NCBI GenBank assembly: GCA_963745765.1
Contig: CAVUYQ010000015.1
Coordinates: forward strand, 248,001 to 312,000
Length of the DNA: 64,000 nt
Source of the DNA: Ww85 sp963745765
GTDB lineage: Bacteria > Desulfobacterota > Desulfobulbia > Desulfobulbales > Desulfocapsaceae
Reading direction: 5' to 3'
Position numbers and translations under genes: made by a program. Below are positions 36,795-46,336 of the stretch, in pieces. Numbering within the stretch: the stretch's first letter is position 1; every line of letters starts with the position of its first letter. Below the pieces are notes generated by a model that worked only from the letters and a program-made list of their open reading frames with translations, was not told where the DNA came from and made no database searches.

Positions 36795-38212
36795 ATGAAC
36801 CCGAAATTGTCGCAAAAATATGATGTGTTGGTGATTGGAGGGGGATGCGCAGCGTTAAGTGCCGCTATTACGGCAAGGGAAAATGACGCCAGCGTATTGA
36901 TTCTCGAGACGGCGCCGAAAAATATGCGAGCCGGAAACAGCAGACATACCCGCAACATGAGGTTGGCTCACGAAACAAAAGTTCCTCCCTATACTGGCGC
37001 ATATCCTGAGGAGGAGATGTGGGAAAATTACCTGAAAGCCACTGGCGGTGCCGGGGACCTGGCGCTGGCCAAAAAGGTAGTCAGCGAATCAAGTTCAGTC
37101 CTGGAGTGGATGATGCAGCACAATGTTCGCTTTCAGCCGGCTATTTCCGGAACGCTCCATTTAGGACGCACGAATGCGTGGTTTCTGGGTGGTGGGAAAG
37201 CTATGATGAATTCGCTCTATAGATCTGCAGAAACAATCGGGGTGGATATCTGTTATGAAGCAGAAGTCGTGGACCTGGACATTCGTGACCGATTCTTCCA
37301 TGGGGCTACTGTTTTGCTTGGCGGTGCAGAACGTGTCAAGGTGTCTGCCAGTACGGTAATTGCTGCTGCTGGCGGCTTCCAGTCGAATCTGAAATGGATG
37401 CGGGAAGTATGGGTGCTCCCGCGGACAATTTTCTTATCAGGGGAGCCCCATTTGATACGGGTACGGTGCTGAAACTGCTCCTGGAAAAAGGGGTAGAATC
37501 TTTCGGTGATCCGACTCAAGGTCACATGGTCCCCATCATGCCCGCTCACCCAAAATGGATGGCGGTATCGTGACACGAGTTGACTGTGTTACGCTCGGCA
37601 TCGTTGTCAACAGAAGCGGAAAGCGGTTTTACGACGAGGGTGAAGATTTCTGGCCCATGCGTTACGCAATATGGGGGCGCTTGGTAGCCCAACAGGAAGA
37701 ACAGATAGCCTATGTGCTTATCGATTCCAAAACGATCGACAGGTTCATGCCCTCAGTGTTTCCTGCAATCACAGGAAAAACAATCGCCGAAGTGGCGGAA
37801 AAATTAAACCTTCCTGTTGACACCGTGACTGCGACGGTAGACGAGTTTAACCGGGTCCTTCAGCCGGGTACGTTCGATCATGCTATTTTGGATGAGTGTA
37901 AAACTGAAGGGCTTACCCCCCCGAAGACTCATTGGGCTCAAAGACTGGATACTCCGCCTTTTTACGGTTATCCGCTGCGCCCCGGTGTGACGTTTACTTA
38001 TTTCGGCGTCAAAGTAAACAGTCAGGCGGCTGTAATAATGAAAGAGGGTGAAGCCGGCCGAAAACATATTCGCAGCAGGAGAAATCATGTCAGGCAATAT
38101 TTTACCGAAAGGCTACATCGGGGGATTCGGTTTAATCATCGGGAATATTTTTGGAAGAACAGCTGGTATGCAAGCTGCTGTCCTGGCCAACAAGGAACAA
38201 ATTACCGCTTAG
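36795..38212 (+). CDS. tcuA: TcuA-like FAD-dependent tricarballylate dehydrogenase, frameshifted
   Basis: About 472 residues when joined. FAD-binding DVLVIGGGCAALSAAITARE, AGNSRHTRNMR, SGTLHLGRTNAWFLGGGKAM, VNRSGKRFYDEGEDFWPMRYAIWGRLV and the C-terminal FAAGEIMSGNILPKGYIGG closely follow TcuA, which oxidises tricarballylate to cis-aconitate. Frames change near 37408, in an A-run at about 37552 (one A missing) and near 38058. All breaks are single-base and the family sequence resumes. The ribosome site AGGGGAG precedes the ATG. tcuB follows immediately and would carry the electrons to the membrane. Confidence 0.87.
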
Positions 38213-38224
38213 GGGGTTCGCGTA

Positions 38225-39333
38225 ATGGACAGGAAGGAACTGATTGCGAAAGGCCAGCAGATGATGCGGATATGCAATGCATGCCGCTATTGTGAAGGAC
38301 TTTGCGCAGTTTGGCGATCGATGGAATACCGGCGGGAATTTCCGGAGGGCGACCTTAACTATCTGGCAAATTTGTGCCACGACTGCAGTGAATGTTACTA
38401 CGCATGTCAATATGCTCCGCCACACGAATGGGAAATCAACCCCCCTCAACTGTTCGCCAAAATAAGGAAGTATTCCTATGAGAAATACGGCTGGCCCGCG
38501 GGCATTGCCTCAGCTTTCAGGGCGAATGGTCTTGTTGTTTCATTGGTCACCGTATTAGGTCTTGCTGGTTTTATCCTGGGTATTGCTTTCATACAGGGAA
38601 ACAATGCACTGTGGGATAGTGTTTCTGGGGGTAATTTCTATGAGATTATTCCCCATAACACCATGGTGGTGCTTTTTGCGTTGATCGGCGCTTTGGCTAT
38701 CCTGGCGCTGACTATCGGATTATTCCGGTTTCTCTCCGATATCAACGAAAAGTTTATTGATCTGATCAATCCGTCAACTTTGAGAATAACGTTGAAAGAG
38801 GCGCTAACCCTTGAATATCTGGATGGCGGAGGTTGGGGGTGCGCGTATCCAAGAGATGAGGCATCTCCGGTACGTCGCTGGCTGCATCATTGTATGTTTT
38901 ATGGTTTCTTCCTCTGTCTGGCAGCCACTACCGTTGGATTCATTTATGACTTTGTATTCGACTGGCAGGCACCGTATGGTTATACGAGTTTGCCGGTTTT
39001 GCTCGGCACCTTAGGCGGACTTGGCCTTTTAATAGGGCCGGTTGGGCTCCTGTATTTCAAGACTCTTCGCGATCCTGAAGTTGTTGACGAAAACCGAACC
39101 GGAATGGACAGCTCTTTTCTTGTTCTTCTGGCACTCGTCAGTTTTCCGGGCTTCTCCTGCTTCTGTTTAGAAATACTTCTGCGCTCGGGATGCTTCTTGC
39201 TGTCCATCTTGGCCTGGTTCTGGCATTTTTTGTGACTGCTCCTTATTCAAAATTTGTGCATGGAATATATCGCTTCTTTGCAATCGCTAAATATGCCCTG
39301 GAGCGCAAACGAAAGCAGGCTATTGGCCATTGA
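38225..39333 (+). CDS. tcuB: TcuB-like iron-sulfur membrane protein, frameshifted at a T-run
   Basis: About 369 residues when joined. The N-terminus has two ferredoxin-type cysteine sets (CNACRYCEGLC and CHDCSECYYAC) for [4Fe-4S] clusters, followed by about six membrane helices. These match TcuB, which passes electrons from the TcuA flavin to the quinone pool. The first frame ends at 39235, but after the TTTT at about 39143 another frame continues SGLLLLLFRNTSALGMLLAVHLG to FVHGIYRFFAIAKYALERKR and a stop at 39333. One missing T explains this. ATG 38225 lies 12 bases after the tcuA stop. Confidence 0.86.
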
Positions 39334-39645
39334 ACTGCAGAATGATACCGAGAAATCACTGAAGGGCCGGTTGAAATACATGGGCACAGCGATAACGCCG
39401 ATACGGGACAGGCGCAGGGCAAGAAAAAGCGTCCATGCCGGCAGGCTGGTCAAAAAGAGGAAACGTTTACCGCAGGCCGCCAAAGCGAGAACGACCGGCA
39501 ACGGCCGGACATCGACCGACGGCCGCAAAAGTTTCAGTGGAATAAAATGGTTGGCCGGATAGTTGAAGGTAGGCAGGACGCTGGGAAAGGTAAATACTGC
39601 AAAGAGTTTTAACAGTGACGGGTAAAGGGGCTTTTCGGAGGTCAT
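39247..39645 (-). pseudogene. Truncated N-terminus of a sulfatase-type membrane protein
   Basis: The frame starts at ATG 39645 with an ATGA overlap on the methyltransferase stop, as all genes in this operon do. The first ~105 residues have hydrophobic helices and RLSRIGVIAVPMYFNRPFSDFSVSF, which resembles the N-terminal membrane part of alkaline-phosphatase/sulfatase-superfamily proteins (...GRPFNPLLD...). From about 39333 it is only the antisense of tcuB. The rest of the gene is missing, so the operon appears cut at a rearrangement point near 39335. Confidence 0.5.
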
Positions 39646-40602
39646 GGCAAAGCTTGGCGGCGCTGCGCCAAAAAATCGAGATGACGGGCCAGAAATGACA
39701 ATTCACCCGCCTCGACCTGCCGGTGCCGCAGATGAGCCCAGGCCGCCAGACCGGATGGCGGATTGATCTTTTTGGCAAGTTCCCTTTCAACCGTATCGAT
39801 GATGGCCTGCAGGAAAAAAACTTCATCCGGCAAATAATGACCAGCCCGGGGATGGATGAGCCAATCGGAACTACCGGCGGCCAAAAGTTCCAAACCCGCC
39901 CCCTGCAGAAAAGCTCAGCAACCTGCGGCCTGTATGGCTTGCCCCGGATAGCCGTGACTCCATGGAATCATGATAGAGGCCGATAATCTCCTGGTCATCT
40001 TCGGCTTCGGGCAGAAAGATGGTCTCACCATCAAAATTACAGGTGAAATAGGCCAGTCCCTTGTCGGTAAGCTGTGATAAGAGTTGCGGCAGCAGGATAG
40101 GAAAATCGATGAGATCAAGTACGGCATGGGCGATCAGCAGATGAAACGATCCCACCCGATCAGTTCTCTCCGCCAGCCCTTCGGCACTGACAAGGTCAAG
40201 CTTCAGCGAAATATCAGCCCTCTCCGTACGCAGCCGGCCACTGTTCTGATCCGACCATAACAAATCGTGCCCGCAGCGGTTCGCCCACTGCGCCAGGTAT
40301 TTCTTTGCCGCCTTGAGTTGGCCGGGATCGCTGTCGGTTGCCAGGTAGGTTACGGGGCCGGTCAGCAAGCCGCGATCAACGATTCGTTCGAACATTGTGC
40401 CGATACCGGCACCGATCTCAAGGATGTTGACGGGCACGTCGCCTGCACTCTGCGCTCGGGTCTGGTGCAAGGTCTGCTGCAGGGTCTGCCAGACGTAATG
40501 ATTGAGAGCCCGGTCATCAATACTCTTCTTGGCTGCAAGATAGCGGGGATCAAAACCCTTGGCGCTTTCATCAGTCGCCGCCTGGCGATTTTGGCTGTTC
40601 AT
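39642..40602 (-). CDS. Class I SAM-dependent methyltransferase, frameshifted
   Basis: About 320 residues when joined. The SAM motif is NILEIGAGIGTMFERIV, followed by YLATDSDPGQLKAAKKYL (acidic ribose-binding position) and FHLLIAHAVLDLIDFPILLPQL. The first frame ends at 39871, but from about 39915 the next frame gives LELLAAGSSDWLIHPRAGHYLPDEVFFLQAIIDTVE to 39642. One missing T in CTTTTC restores it. It overlaps the glycosyltransferase stop by four bases. It could methylate the pterin-, sugar- or lipid-type product of this operon; the target is unknown. Confidence 0.78.
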
Positions 40603-41708
40603 TTGATGATCCCTTTTAACTTCAAAAGAAAGCCCTCAATTGCCGCCACACTGTCCTGCCAGCTCGGGCTCCGGCCATAGGTAGCACTGGCGGCAAGGGC
40701 CAGACGCTGCAGGTCTTGCCGATCCCGGTGCAGTTTGACCAGCAGCGAACCGAGTCCTTCCAGGTCGTCTTGAGCCAATAGAAAGCCGTTTTCTCCGTGC
40801 TTGATGATCTCCCTCGCCGCTCCATTCCGGCAACCGATGGCCGGCAGACCAAAGGCCATGGCCTCCAGGATGGCTATGCCAAAGCCTTCATAGGCATAGG
40901 GCATACAGAAGAGATGGCTGGAGCTCAGGGCCTCGACCAGCTCCCTCTCCTGCAGGGGGCCCATAAATCGAACCGAGTCGGATAGGCCGCGTTGCAAGGC
41001 GAACTGTCGGGCTTCTGCCGTATGGTCGGGATCAAAGTCCAGCCCCCCCACTACAGACAGGCGCCAAACCTGACGGTCAACCCCGGCCAGGGCCTTTAAT
41101 AAAGGCAGCAAACCTTTTCTGGGGATCAGATTGCCAAGAAAGAGCAATGCAAGGGGGCCGGAACGGTGGGCTCGTTTGCTGATGGTGTCGCTGCAAAGAG
41201 GACTTCCGAAGCGGTCTCCGGCCGGATAGGCTATAAGCTCGGGCAAGTTATGATCCACCAGGGACCGCACCTTGCGACGGGTCGTCTCGGAGTTATAGAT
41301 AAAACCGTCAACCGAGGCCAGAAAGCCTCGTTCGGCCACAGCCAGCAAACCATTTCGCCAGCGGGGACGTGGTTCGTCAGAGAGGATATGATGGACAAGT
41401 GCTATCAAAAGAGGCTTGCGAGGCCTGCGGGGTCTGTCTTTCTGCCAGCCGAGCCGCTTGTTCAGCAGAAAAAGCGAGGGATGACAGAGTTCGTCCTGAA
41501 TGAGGATATCAAAGCTTCCAGCCAGCAGGCGGCGAGTGAATCCGTTGGAAAATCCAAGAAACAGCCGTCGGAGATAGGAACCGGATGGCAAACTGATTAC
41601 CTCCACCTGGTGGCCGAGCCGCCTTAGACCTTGAACCACGATCCGGTCATAGAGGTAGCCGCCGGTAAGCGTCTCCAGACTCCCATAGATAACAAAGCCG
41701 ATGCGCAT
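40599..41708 (-). CDS. GT4-type glycosyltransferase
   Basis: About 369 residues of GT-B fold. MRIGFVIYGSLETLTGGYLYD is a GT4 N-terminus with a glycine loop; LLFLGNLIPRKGLLPLL is the conserved strand before the donor site; and PYAYEGFGIAILEAMAFGLP is the EX7E donor-binding motif, with AREIIKHGENGFL following. The ATG at 41708 shares one base with the PTPS stop (TGATG), so this start is preferred over one six codons upstream. It probably adds a sugar to the operon's product. The acceptor is unknown. Confidence 0.87.
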   Translation of the reverse strand: MRIGFVIYGSLETLTGGYLYDRIVVQGLRRLGHQVEVISLPSGSYLRRLFLGFSNGFTRRLLAGSFDILIQDELCHPSLFLLNKRLGWQKDRPRRPRKPLLIALVHHILSDEPRPRWRNGLLAVAERGFLASVDGFIYNSETTRRKVRSLVDHNLPELIAYPAGDRFGSPLCSDTISKRAHRSGPLALLFLGNLIPRKGLLPLLKALAGVDRQVWRLSVVGGLDFDPDHTAEARQFALQRGLSDSVRFMGPLQERELVEALSSSHLFCMPYAYEGFGIAILEAMAFGLPAIGCRNGAAREIIKHGENGFLLAQDDLEGLGSLLVKLHRDRQDLQRLALAASATYGRSPSWQDSVAAIEGFLLKLKGIIK

Positions 41709-42088
41709 CAGAGGGTGGCGCGGCAAGAGGTCCAGGCGATCTCATCCTCCCAGATCTTGACGGTCAGGGCCTCCAGCTGAAACGAGCCAAGCCGCTGCCT
41801 GAAAATATCATGGATGACGGTAGCCAATCGTTCTATGCTGGGGTTGATGCCGGCAAACATCTCAAGCGCATTGAGGGTCTTGCCCTTGAAACCAGCCACG
41901 ACCTCATCCAGATGACGTTCCACCTCGACAATATCGACCAGAAAGCCGTGGCGATCCAAATCCTTCTTCTCTAGAACCAGCTCCAGTCGATAGCGATGGG
42001 AATGCTCAACATTCTCATCCCCCCAATCGCCGCCGATAAGGTAATGGTTGGCGATGAATTGGCGCTCTACACCGAGATTATATATCAT
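41708..42088 (-). CDS. 6-pyruvoyl-tetrahydropterin synthase / QueD-family protein with Glu for the catalytic Cys
   Basis: 126 residues, T-fold size. Zinc ligands are H15 (ANHYL), H29 and H31 (EHSHRY). QueD and PTPS have a catalytic cysteine four residues before HGH; here that position is E25, as in PTPS-III proteins that use glutamate. The LDHxxLN motif supplying the Asp-His pair reads FKGKTLN. The substrate-carboxylate glutamate is present in NPSIERLA. The start ATG 42088 has AAGGAG six bases upstream; a GTG at 42112 overlapping the dehydrogenase stop is the alternative. It probably acts on dihydroneopterin triphosphate or a similar compound, but by non-standard chemistry. Confidence 0.8.
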   Translation of the reverse strand: MIYNLGVERQFIANHYLIGGDWGDENVEHSHRYRLELVLEKKDLDRHGFLVDIVEVERHLDEVVAGFKGKTLNALEMFAGINPSIERLATVIHDIFRQRLGSFQLEALTVKIWEDEIAWTSCRATL

Positions 42089-42108
42089 TTCATGCTCCTT
42101 TTTTGATC

Positions 42109-43143
42109 TCACAACGGTGCAACACCCTGGTGATCGAAGATGACCTGAATCGTCTCGCCCGGGCTGCGGTCAATGAGTGCGTAGGCCAAAGCAGCGTCGG
42201 CCAGGGCAAAGCAGTGACTGATGCAACCGGTCGGGCGAACCTGTCGCAACATCTGCCAGGCCAGATCCAATCGTCGACTGTTTTGCCACCTGCCGGTGAG
42301 TCCGGGGGCCAGGCTGCTCACCTGGGAACTGATCAGCGACACACGGCCGCGATGAAAGAAAGAACCCAGGTCCAGTTCCGCTTTCTTGGCGCCATACCAG
42401 GAACCGACCACCACCCGGCCGTTAAAACGGGTCAGCGAAAGAGCGGTATTCAACGCCGCCGGATTGCCTGACAGCTCAAAGACCAGATCCGCTTGGCCGC
42501 CCTGTCCCGGAACCCCGCCCAATCGGCTAAAGGAGACTGAATCCTCCGGATCAAGGCTTTCGCCGGCGCCAAGCTCCAGGGAGGCCTCGCGCCGCAGCGG
42601 ATGCGCCTCAAGCGTTGAGAGCGTAGCCAGCGGAAAACGGGAAAGGAGCGCCGTGGTCAAAAGACCAATGATGCCCTGACCGATTACGATGACCTTTTCA
42701 CCTATCAATGGGCAACCGTCCAGCAGGAGGTTGACCGCCGTCTCCATACTGGGCAGAAAGAGGGCTGTCTTGTCATCAAGATCATCGGCAATGGGATGAA
42801 GATTTTCCGGTCTCACGCAAAAGATGTCCTGATGGGGCTGGAAGGCGAAAACCCGGCGGCCGAGCCAGTCGCTTGAAACATCTGCCCCGGTGACGATAAC
42901 CCGGCCGACCGCACAGTAGCCGTAGGCCAGGGGATAGGCAAAGGACCCCGCCAGGGCGTCAATGGTGCTGTCAACGGGCACGCCCTGTGGCCATTGTCCC
43001 CGGTAAACCAGCATCTCGGTCCCCGGACTGATGGCGGAATAAAGTGTCTGCACCAGGACCTGGTCAGCGGCAGGTTGCGGGGCCGGTCCAACCTTGATCT
43101 CTACCCTTCCCGGCTCTATAAATTCCAGGCGATGCTGCTTCAT
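42109..43143 (-). CDS. Zinc-type alcohol dehydrogenase superfamily oxidoreductase
   Basis: About 344 residues of the medium-chain dehydrogenase/reductase superfamily, nearest in pattern to BchC- and threonine-dehydrogenase-like members. SAISPGTEMLVYRG and YGYCAVGRVI are in the catalytic domain, and VIVIGQGIIGLLTTALL is the Rossmann dinucleotide loop. The classical GHE zinc motif and the four-cysteine structural lobe are absent, so zinc use is doubtful. ATG 43143 forms an ATGA overlap with the ribD-like stop and has AGGAG upstream. Probable NAD(P)-dependent oxidation or reduction of an intermediate in the pterin/sugar pathway. Confidence 0.8.
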   Translation of the reverse strand: MKQHRLEFIEPGRVEIKVGPAPQPAADQVLVQTLYSAISPGTEMLVYRGQWPQGVPVDSTIDALAGSFAYPLAYGYCAVGRVIVTGADVSSDWLGRRVFAFQPHQDIFCVRPENLHPIADDLDDKTALFLPSMETAVNLLLDGCPLIGEKVIVIGQGIIGLLTTALLSRFPLATLSTLEAHPLRREASLELGAGESLDPEDSVSFSRLGGVPGQGGQADLVFELSGNPAALNTALSLTRFNGRVVVGSWYGAKKAELDLGSFFHRGRVSLISSQVSSLAPGLTGRWQNSRRLDLAWQMLRQVRPTGCISHCFALADAALAYALIDRSPGETIQVIFDHQGVAPL

Positions 43144-43868
43144 GGCTCCTGCCATTGCGGCTTGCCCCAGAGGATGATGTCCGACCCGCAGGATTGGTAG
43201 GAAGCCGGATTGAAATGCAACGGGGAGTCCCTGGCCACTACCTGTCGATTCAATACCGGGAGGCCTCCCACCAGGCGGGGGGCAATGGTAATGATCACCT
43301 GGTCCACCAGGCGTGCTTCAATGAAACTGGTAATAACCTGACTGCCGCCTTCGACCATTATGCTCCTTATGCCTCTCTCGCCGAGCTGCTGCAGAAGATT
43401 CGGCAGATCCACCCTGTCCAGGAGGTCGGGGTGGCAGCGGATGACCTCTGCTCCCCGGTCTTCAACCGCGACGATCCGCTCGGAACTATTGTGGTCGGTA
43501 CAGGCCAGCCAGCAACGGTGGTCGGTGCGAGCAAGGATTCGGGCTCGTAAAGGGATGCGCAGATTACTGTCAAGAATGATCGGCTGGGGGTTTGGGCCTT
43601 CGACGAGGCGTACCGTCAGCAGGGGGTTGTCGACCATCAGGGTATTGATACCGATGACAATGGCATCGCTGGCGGCACGGATGCGATGGGTCAGGACCAT
43701 TGACTGTTGGCTGCTCAGCCGGAGCGTTTGGCGATTTCTGGTGGCGATACTGCCATCGACACTCTGGGCATAGGAAACGATGACCAACGGCCGGTGATGA
43801 CAGTCGAAGAACTCTTCGGACAGGATCGGCAATCGGTCCAGCCATGCCTCCTGGGGGTAATCATCCAT
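43140..43868 (-). CDS. RibD C-terminal-type reductase (pyrimidine/ribityl reductase fold)
   Basis: 242 residues, a stand-alone RibD_C domain of the DHFR superfamily. Motifs are SYAQSVDGSIAT, SDAIVIGINTLMVDNPLLTVR, PIILDSNLRIPL, and IMVEGGSQVITSFIEARLVDQV. RibD_C reduces the ribosyl chain of a riboflavin precursor to ribityl; archaeal and fungal versions do the same on related substrates. There is no deaminase domain. Placed with a PTPS homologue, it may reduce the side chain of a pterin or pyrimidine. It is first in the second half of the operon; 144 bp separate it from the upstream flippase-like gene. Confidence 0.85.
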   Translation of the reverse strand: MDDYPQEAWLDRLPILSEEFFDCHHRPLVIVSYAQSVDGSIATRNRQTLRLSSQQSMVLTHRIRAASDAIVIGINTLMVDNPLLTVRLVEGPNPQPIILDSNLRIPLRARILARTDHRCWLACTDHNSSERIVAVEDRGAEVIRCHPDLLDRVDLPNLLQQLGERGIRSIMVEGGSQVITSFIEARLVDQVIITIAPRLVGGLPVLNRQVVARDSPLHFNPASYQSCGSDIILWGKPQWQEP

Positions 43869-44012
43869 GGGTATCCTTTGGCGACGGCCTCAAATATACG
43901 ATCTATCGCCGTGTCGCATAATTATGGCTATTCGACTTACTCCGAACCTTGCTGCGGAGTACACGCCTGATGTTTTCCGCCAGATCGGCCGTCTTATCGG
44001 GCCATCCTGTTG

Positions 44013-45101
44013 TTATTCCAGGGGATCATTGCGAACCGGCTCGGCTGATTTATCGTTGATGATACCGGCCTTGCTGCGGCAAGTCAAATACTTCATCATA
44101 AGCCCCAGCCCGGCCAGACTAAACAGAAGATCACGGAAGCGGATGATCAGGCAGAGGCTCAAGCCAAGGGCAGCCCCTAGTCCAAGAACCTCGGTCATCC
44201 AGGGCAGAGCCGTTTCCAGAACACCGATACCCGCCGGCAGGGGCGTGAAAAAGGCCAGACGTGCGACCACAACCACTGCGGTCAATTGCCAAAACGACAA
44301 GGGAAAGCCCAAAAAAACGGACATCAGCCAAAATTCGGCAAAAACCCCTAACCAGTGGGCCAGGGAAAACAGATTGGCAAGCAGGAATTGACAGCGATGC
44401 CCACGAAAGAGTGCTTCCGCCATGGTTTCTCCCTGGAGAACGATCTCCAGCAAAGATCCGGTGTTAGATGAAATCAGGGGAAAAAATCTTCTGCAAAATT
44501 GCTTGAACAAGAGGATTGACCGGGACAGTGGTTTTCTCCCGGTAAAGAGCGCAAGCAACAGCCAGGTAAACAGTGCCGGAACGGCAATGACGATGAACAG
44601 ACCTTTGCCTCCGGCAAAGAGTTCGCTTTCGGCAAACAGCAGAATGATCAGACAGAGGGGCAGAACCACAAAGCTTGCCAGAAGCTCCAGCAATCGGTCC
44701 ACCGCCACCGAGGTCGTAGCGGCTGACAGAGATATCTTGTGTCGATGGTGCAGGAGATAGACAGCCAGGGGTTCTCCCCCGAAATGCGGGCCGGGGGTCA
44801 GATAACTGACGGCGTTGGCGGCAGTGCGATAGGCACAGAGAGGCAGGAGACCGACCGGTGCATCCAGGGTGCTTAACAGCAACCACCACCTGGCGGTCAT
44901 CAAGGGCAGCAGAAGCAGGTTGATACCGGCAATACCCAGGATGGCCAAGGGGCCTATCCCGGCTAAAAGCTCGCGGACCTCAGCCCAAGCCACTCCCCGC
45001 AGGGCATGCCAGGCCAGCACTACACCGAGAACGACAAGCAGCAGGCGCCAGCTCTTTTGTATCGCCCGCCTGACAGCAGCTGAACCGGAAAACGTGCTCA
45101 T
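44013..45101 (-). CDS. Lysylphosphatidylglycerol synthase TM-like (UPF0104) membrane protein
   Basis: 362 residues with about eight hydrophobic segments. The family motifs are AYRTAANAVSYLTPGPHFGGEPLAVYLL and FFTPLPAGIGVLETAL. These proteins resemble the flippase half of MprF and may move modified lipids across the membrane. No soluble aminoacyl-transfer domain is attached. It overlaps the CDP-alcohol phosphatidyltransferase gene by four bases, which fits a make-then-flip arrangement for a phospholipid with an unusual headgroup. Confidence 0.83.
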   Translation of the reverse strand: MSTFSGSAAVRRAIQKSWRLLLVVLGVVLAWHALRGVAWAEVRELLAGIGPLAILGIAGINLLLLPLMTARWWLLLSTLDAPVGLLPLCAYRTAANAVSYLTPGPHFGGEPLAVYLLHHRHKISLSAATTSVAVDRLLELLASFVVLPLCLIILLFAESELFAGGKGLFIVIAVPALFTWLLLALFTGRKPLSRSILLFKQFCRRFFPLISSNTGSLLEIVLQGETMAEALFRGHRCQFLLANLFSLAHWLGVFAEFWLMSVFLGFPLSFWQLTAVVVVARLAFFTPLPAGIGVLETALPWMTEVLGLGAALGLSLCLIIRFRDLLFSLAGLGLMMKYLTCRSKAGIINDKSAEPVRNDPLE

Positions 45102-46336
45102 CGCGCCTGGCCGTCCTTTTTGAAACCATCCTTTCCGCGATCATAGAGGATCCTGTCTTCCGGGGCCCAGAGAGACATTGTTCCGGTTCCACTCAAAACC
45201 AGGGCGGCAGCGGTACCGAAGAGAAGCAGGGGAATAAGGGAGATGCCGAACGGCGATTGGTTGGCTCCGAGCAGCAGGACCAGGAGAAGCCCCGCACTGC
45301 GGCCCCAAAAGCCAACAGCTGCCGCCAGACAGCAAAGCCCCGGCACCAGTTGCCAGGCCAGGGGAACCTGAGAGACGCCGGGGGCAACGAAAGTTTTGAT
45401 CCCGAGTGCAAGAATAATCAGACGAAGCAGCAAGGGCACTTTCAGCATCAGGGAGTGCGCCCATCGGTCCACACCTGCCTGTTGGTCACCATCAGTTATT
45501 ATCCGGCAGGAAATTACCAGCCAATCTCTCAGGAAACCGAGCAGCAACGGGGTCATGAAAATATAGGCGGCAACAAAGGTGAAGGCTGGATGAAAGATCG
45601 GCAAAAACGCCATCCCCACCAACCCCATCTGACAGCCGGCAATGATCCGTGAGTAAGGACGTGGCTGTAAGTCGACCACGGGCAGCCCCCTCCTTTGCCG
45701 CAGCCGGATACCGATGATAAACGGATAGTAGGCCAGCCCAACCAGAAGATAAATGACCGGCAACCGACCGAGAGCAACCGCCACCAGTGAGGCCACCAGC
45801 AGGCCCGCGGCATCGGTTTCAATATCCAGCCGCTTGCCGAGTGCGGTCTCCCGCCCCTGCTTCCTGGCAGCGTAACCATCACCCAGATCGGCAAGGGAGA
45901 TCCCCAGGTAGAGTATCCCCGCTGCCCAGGTCAGTAGTCTGAGATTAGCCGGATCCGGAACTTTTATGGCAAACGGCAGAAAACCTGCAAGCGCAACAAC
46001 GGCGCCGGCCCGCAGCAGACTGATCCAGTTGGCCAGCCCCAGAGTGGGAAACAGCAGGCCGTCTTCTGAAGGGCGATGGTTACTTGAAAGATGGCGAAAC
46101 AGATTTTGCCCCAGGTAGATCGCAACCAACAAGCCGGGGAAAAGCGCCGGAATGGCTGTCGGATTGTCACGAAAAATTAACCGATAACATGCAATAGTCA
46201 ACAACCAGGGAGTAAGAAGAAGCAAACCCGCCCCCCACGCCTGACGCCGCAATCTTGACAGCGCCTCCTGCCGGTCCACCTGTTGACAGAGCGATTGCGC
46301 AACATTCACACCGGGGGCATCTGGCGGATGGTTCAT
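45098..46336 (-). CDS. CDP-alcohol phosphatidyltransferase family membrane protein
   Basis: 412 residues with about ten hydrophobic segments, roughly twice the length of a minimal family member. The complete active-site signature D-x2-DG-x2-AR-x8-G-x3-D-x3-D is present (DLGDGYAARKQGRETALGKRLDIETD region), binding two metals and CDP. These enzymes join a CDP-activated alcohol to a second alcohol, making phospholipids such as phosphatidylglycerol- or inositol-phosphate. It overlaps the phosphatase and flippase-like genes by four bases on each side. The acceptor alcohol is unknown. Confidence 0.85.
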   Translation of the reverse strand: MNHPPDAPGVNVAQSLCQQVDRQEALSRLRRQAWGAGLLLLTPWLLTIACYRLIFRDNPTAIPALFPGLLVAIYLGQNLFRHLSSNHRPSEDGLLFPTLGLANWISLLRAGAVVALAGFLPFAIKVPDPANLRLLTWAAGILYLGISLADLGDGYAARKQGRETALGKRLDIETDAAGLLVASLVAVALGRLPVIYLLVGLAYYPFIIGIRLRQRRGLPVVDLQPRPYSRIIAGCQMGLVGMAFLPIFHPAFTFVAAYIFMTPLLLGFLRDWLVISCRIITDGDQQAGVDRWAHSLMLKVPLLLRLIILALGIKTFVAPGVSQVPLAWQLVPGLCCLAAAVGFWGRSAGLLLVLLLGANQSPFGISLIPLLLFGTAAALVLSGTGTMSLWAPEDRILYDRGKDGFKKDGQAR

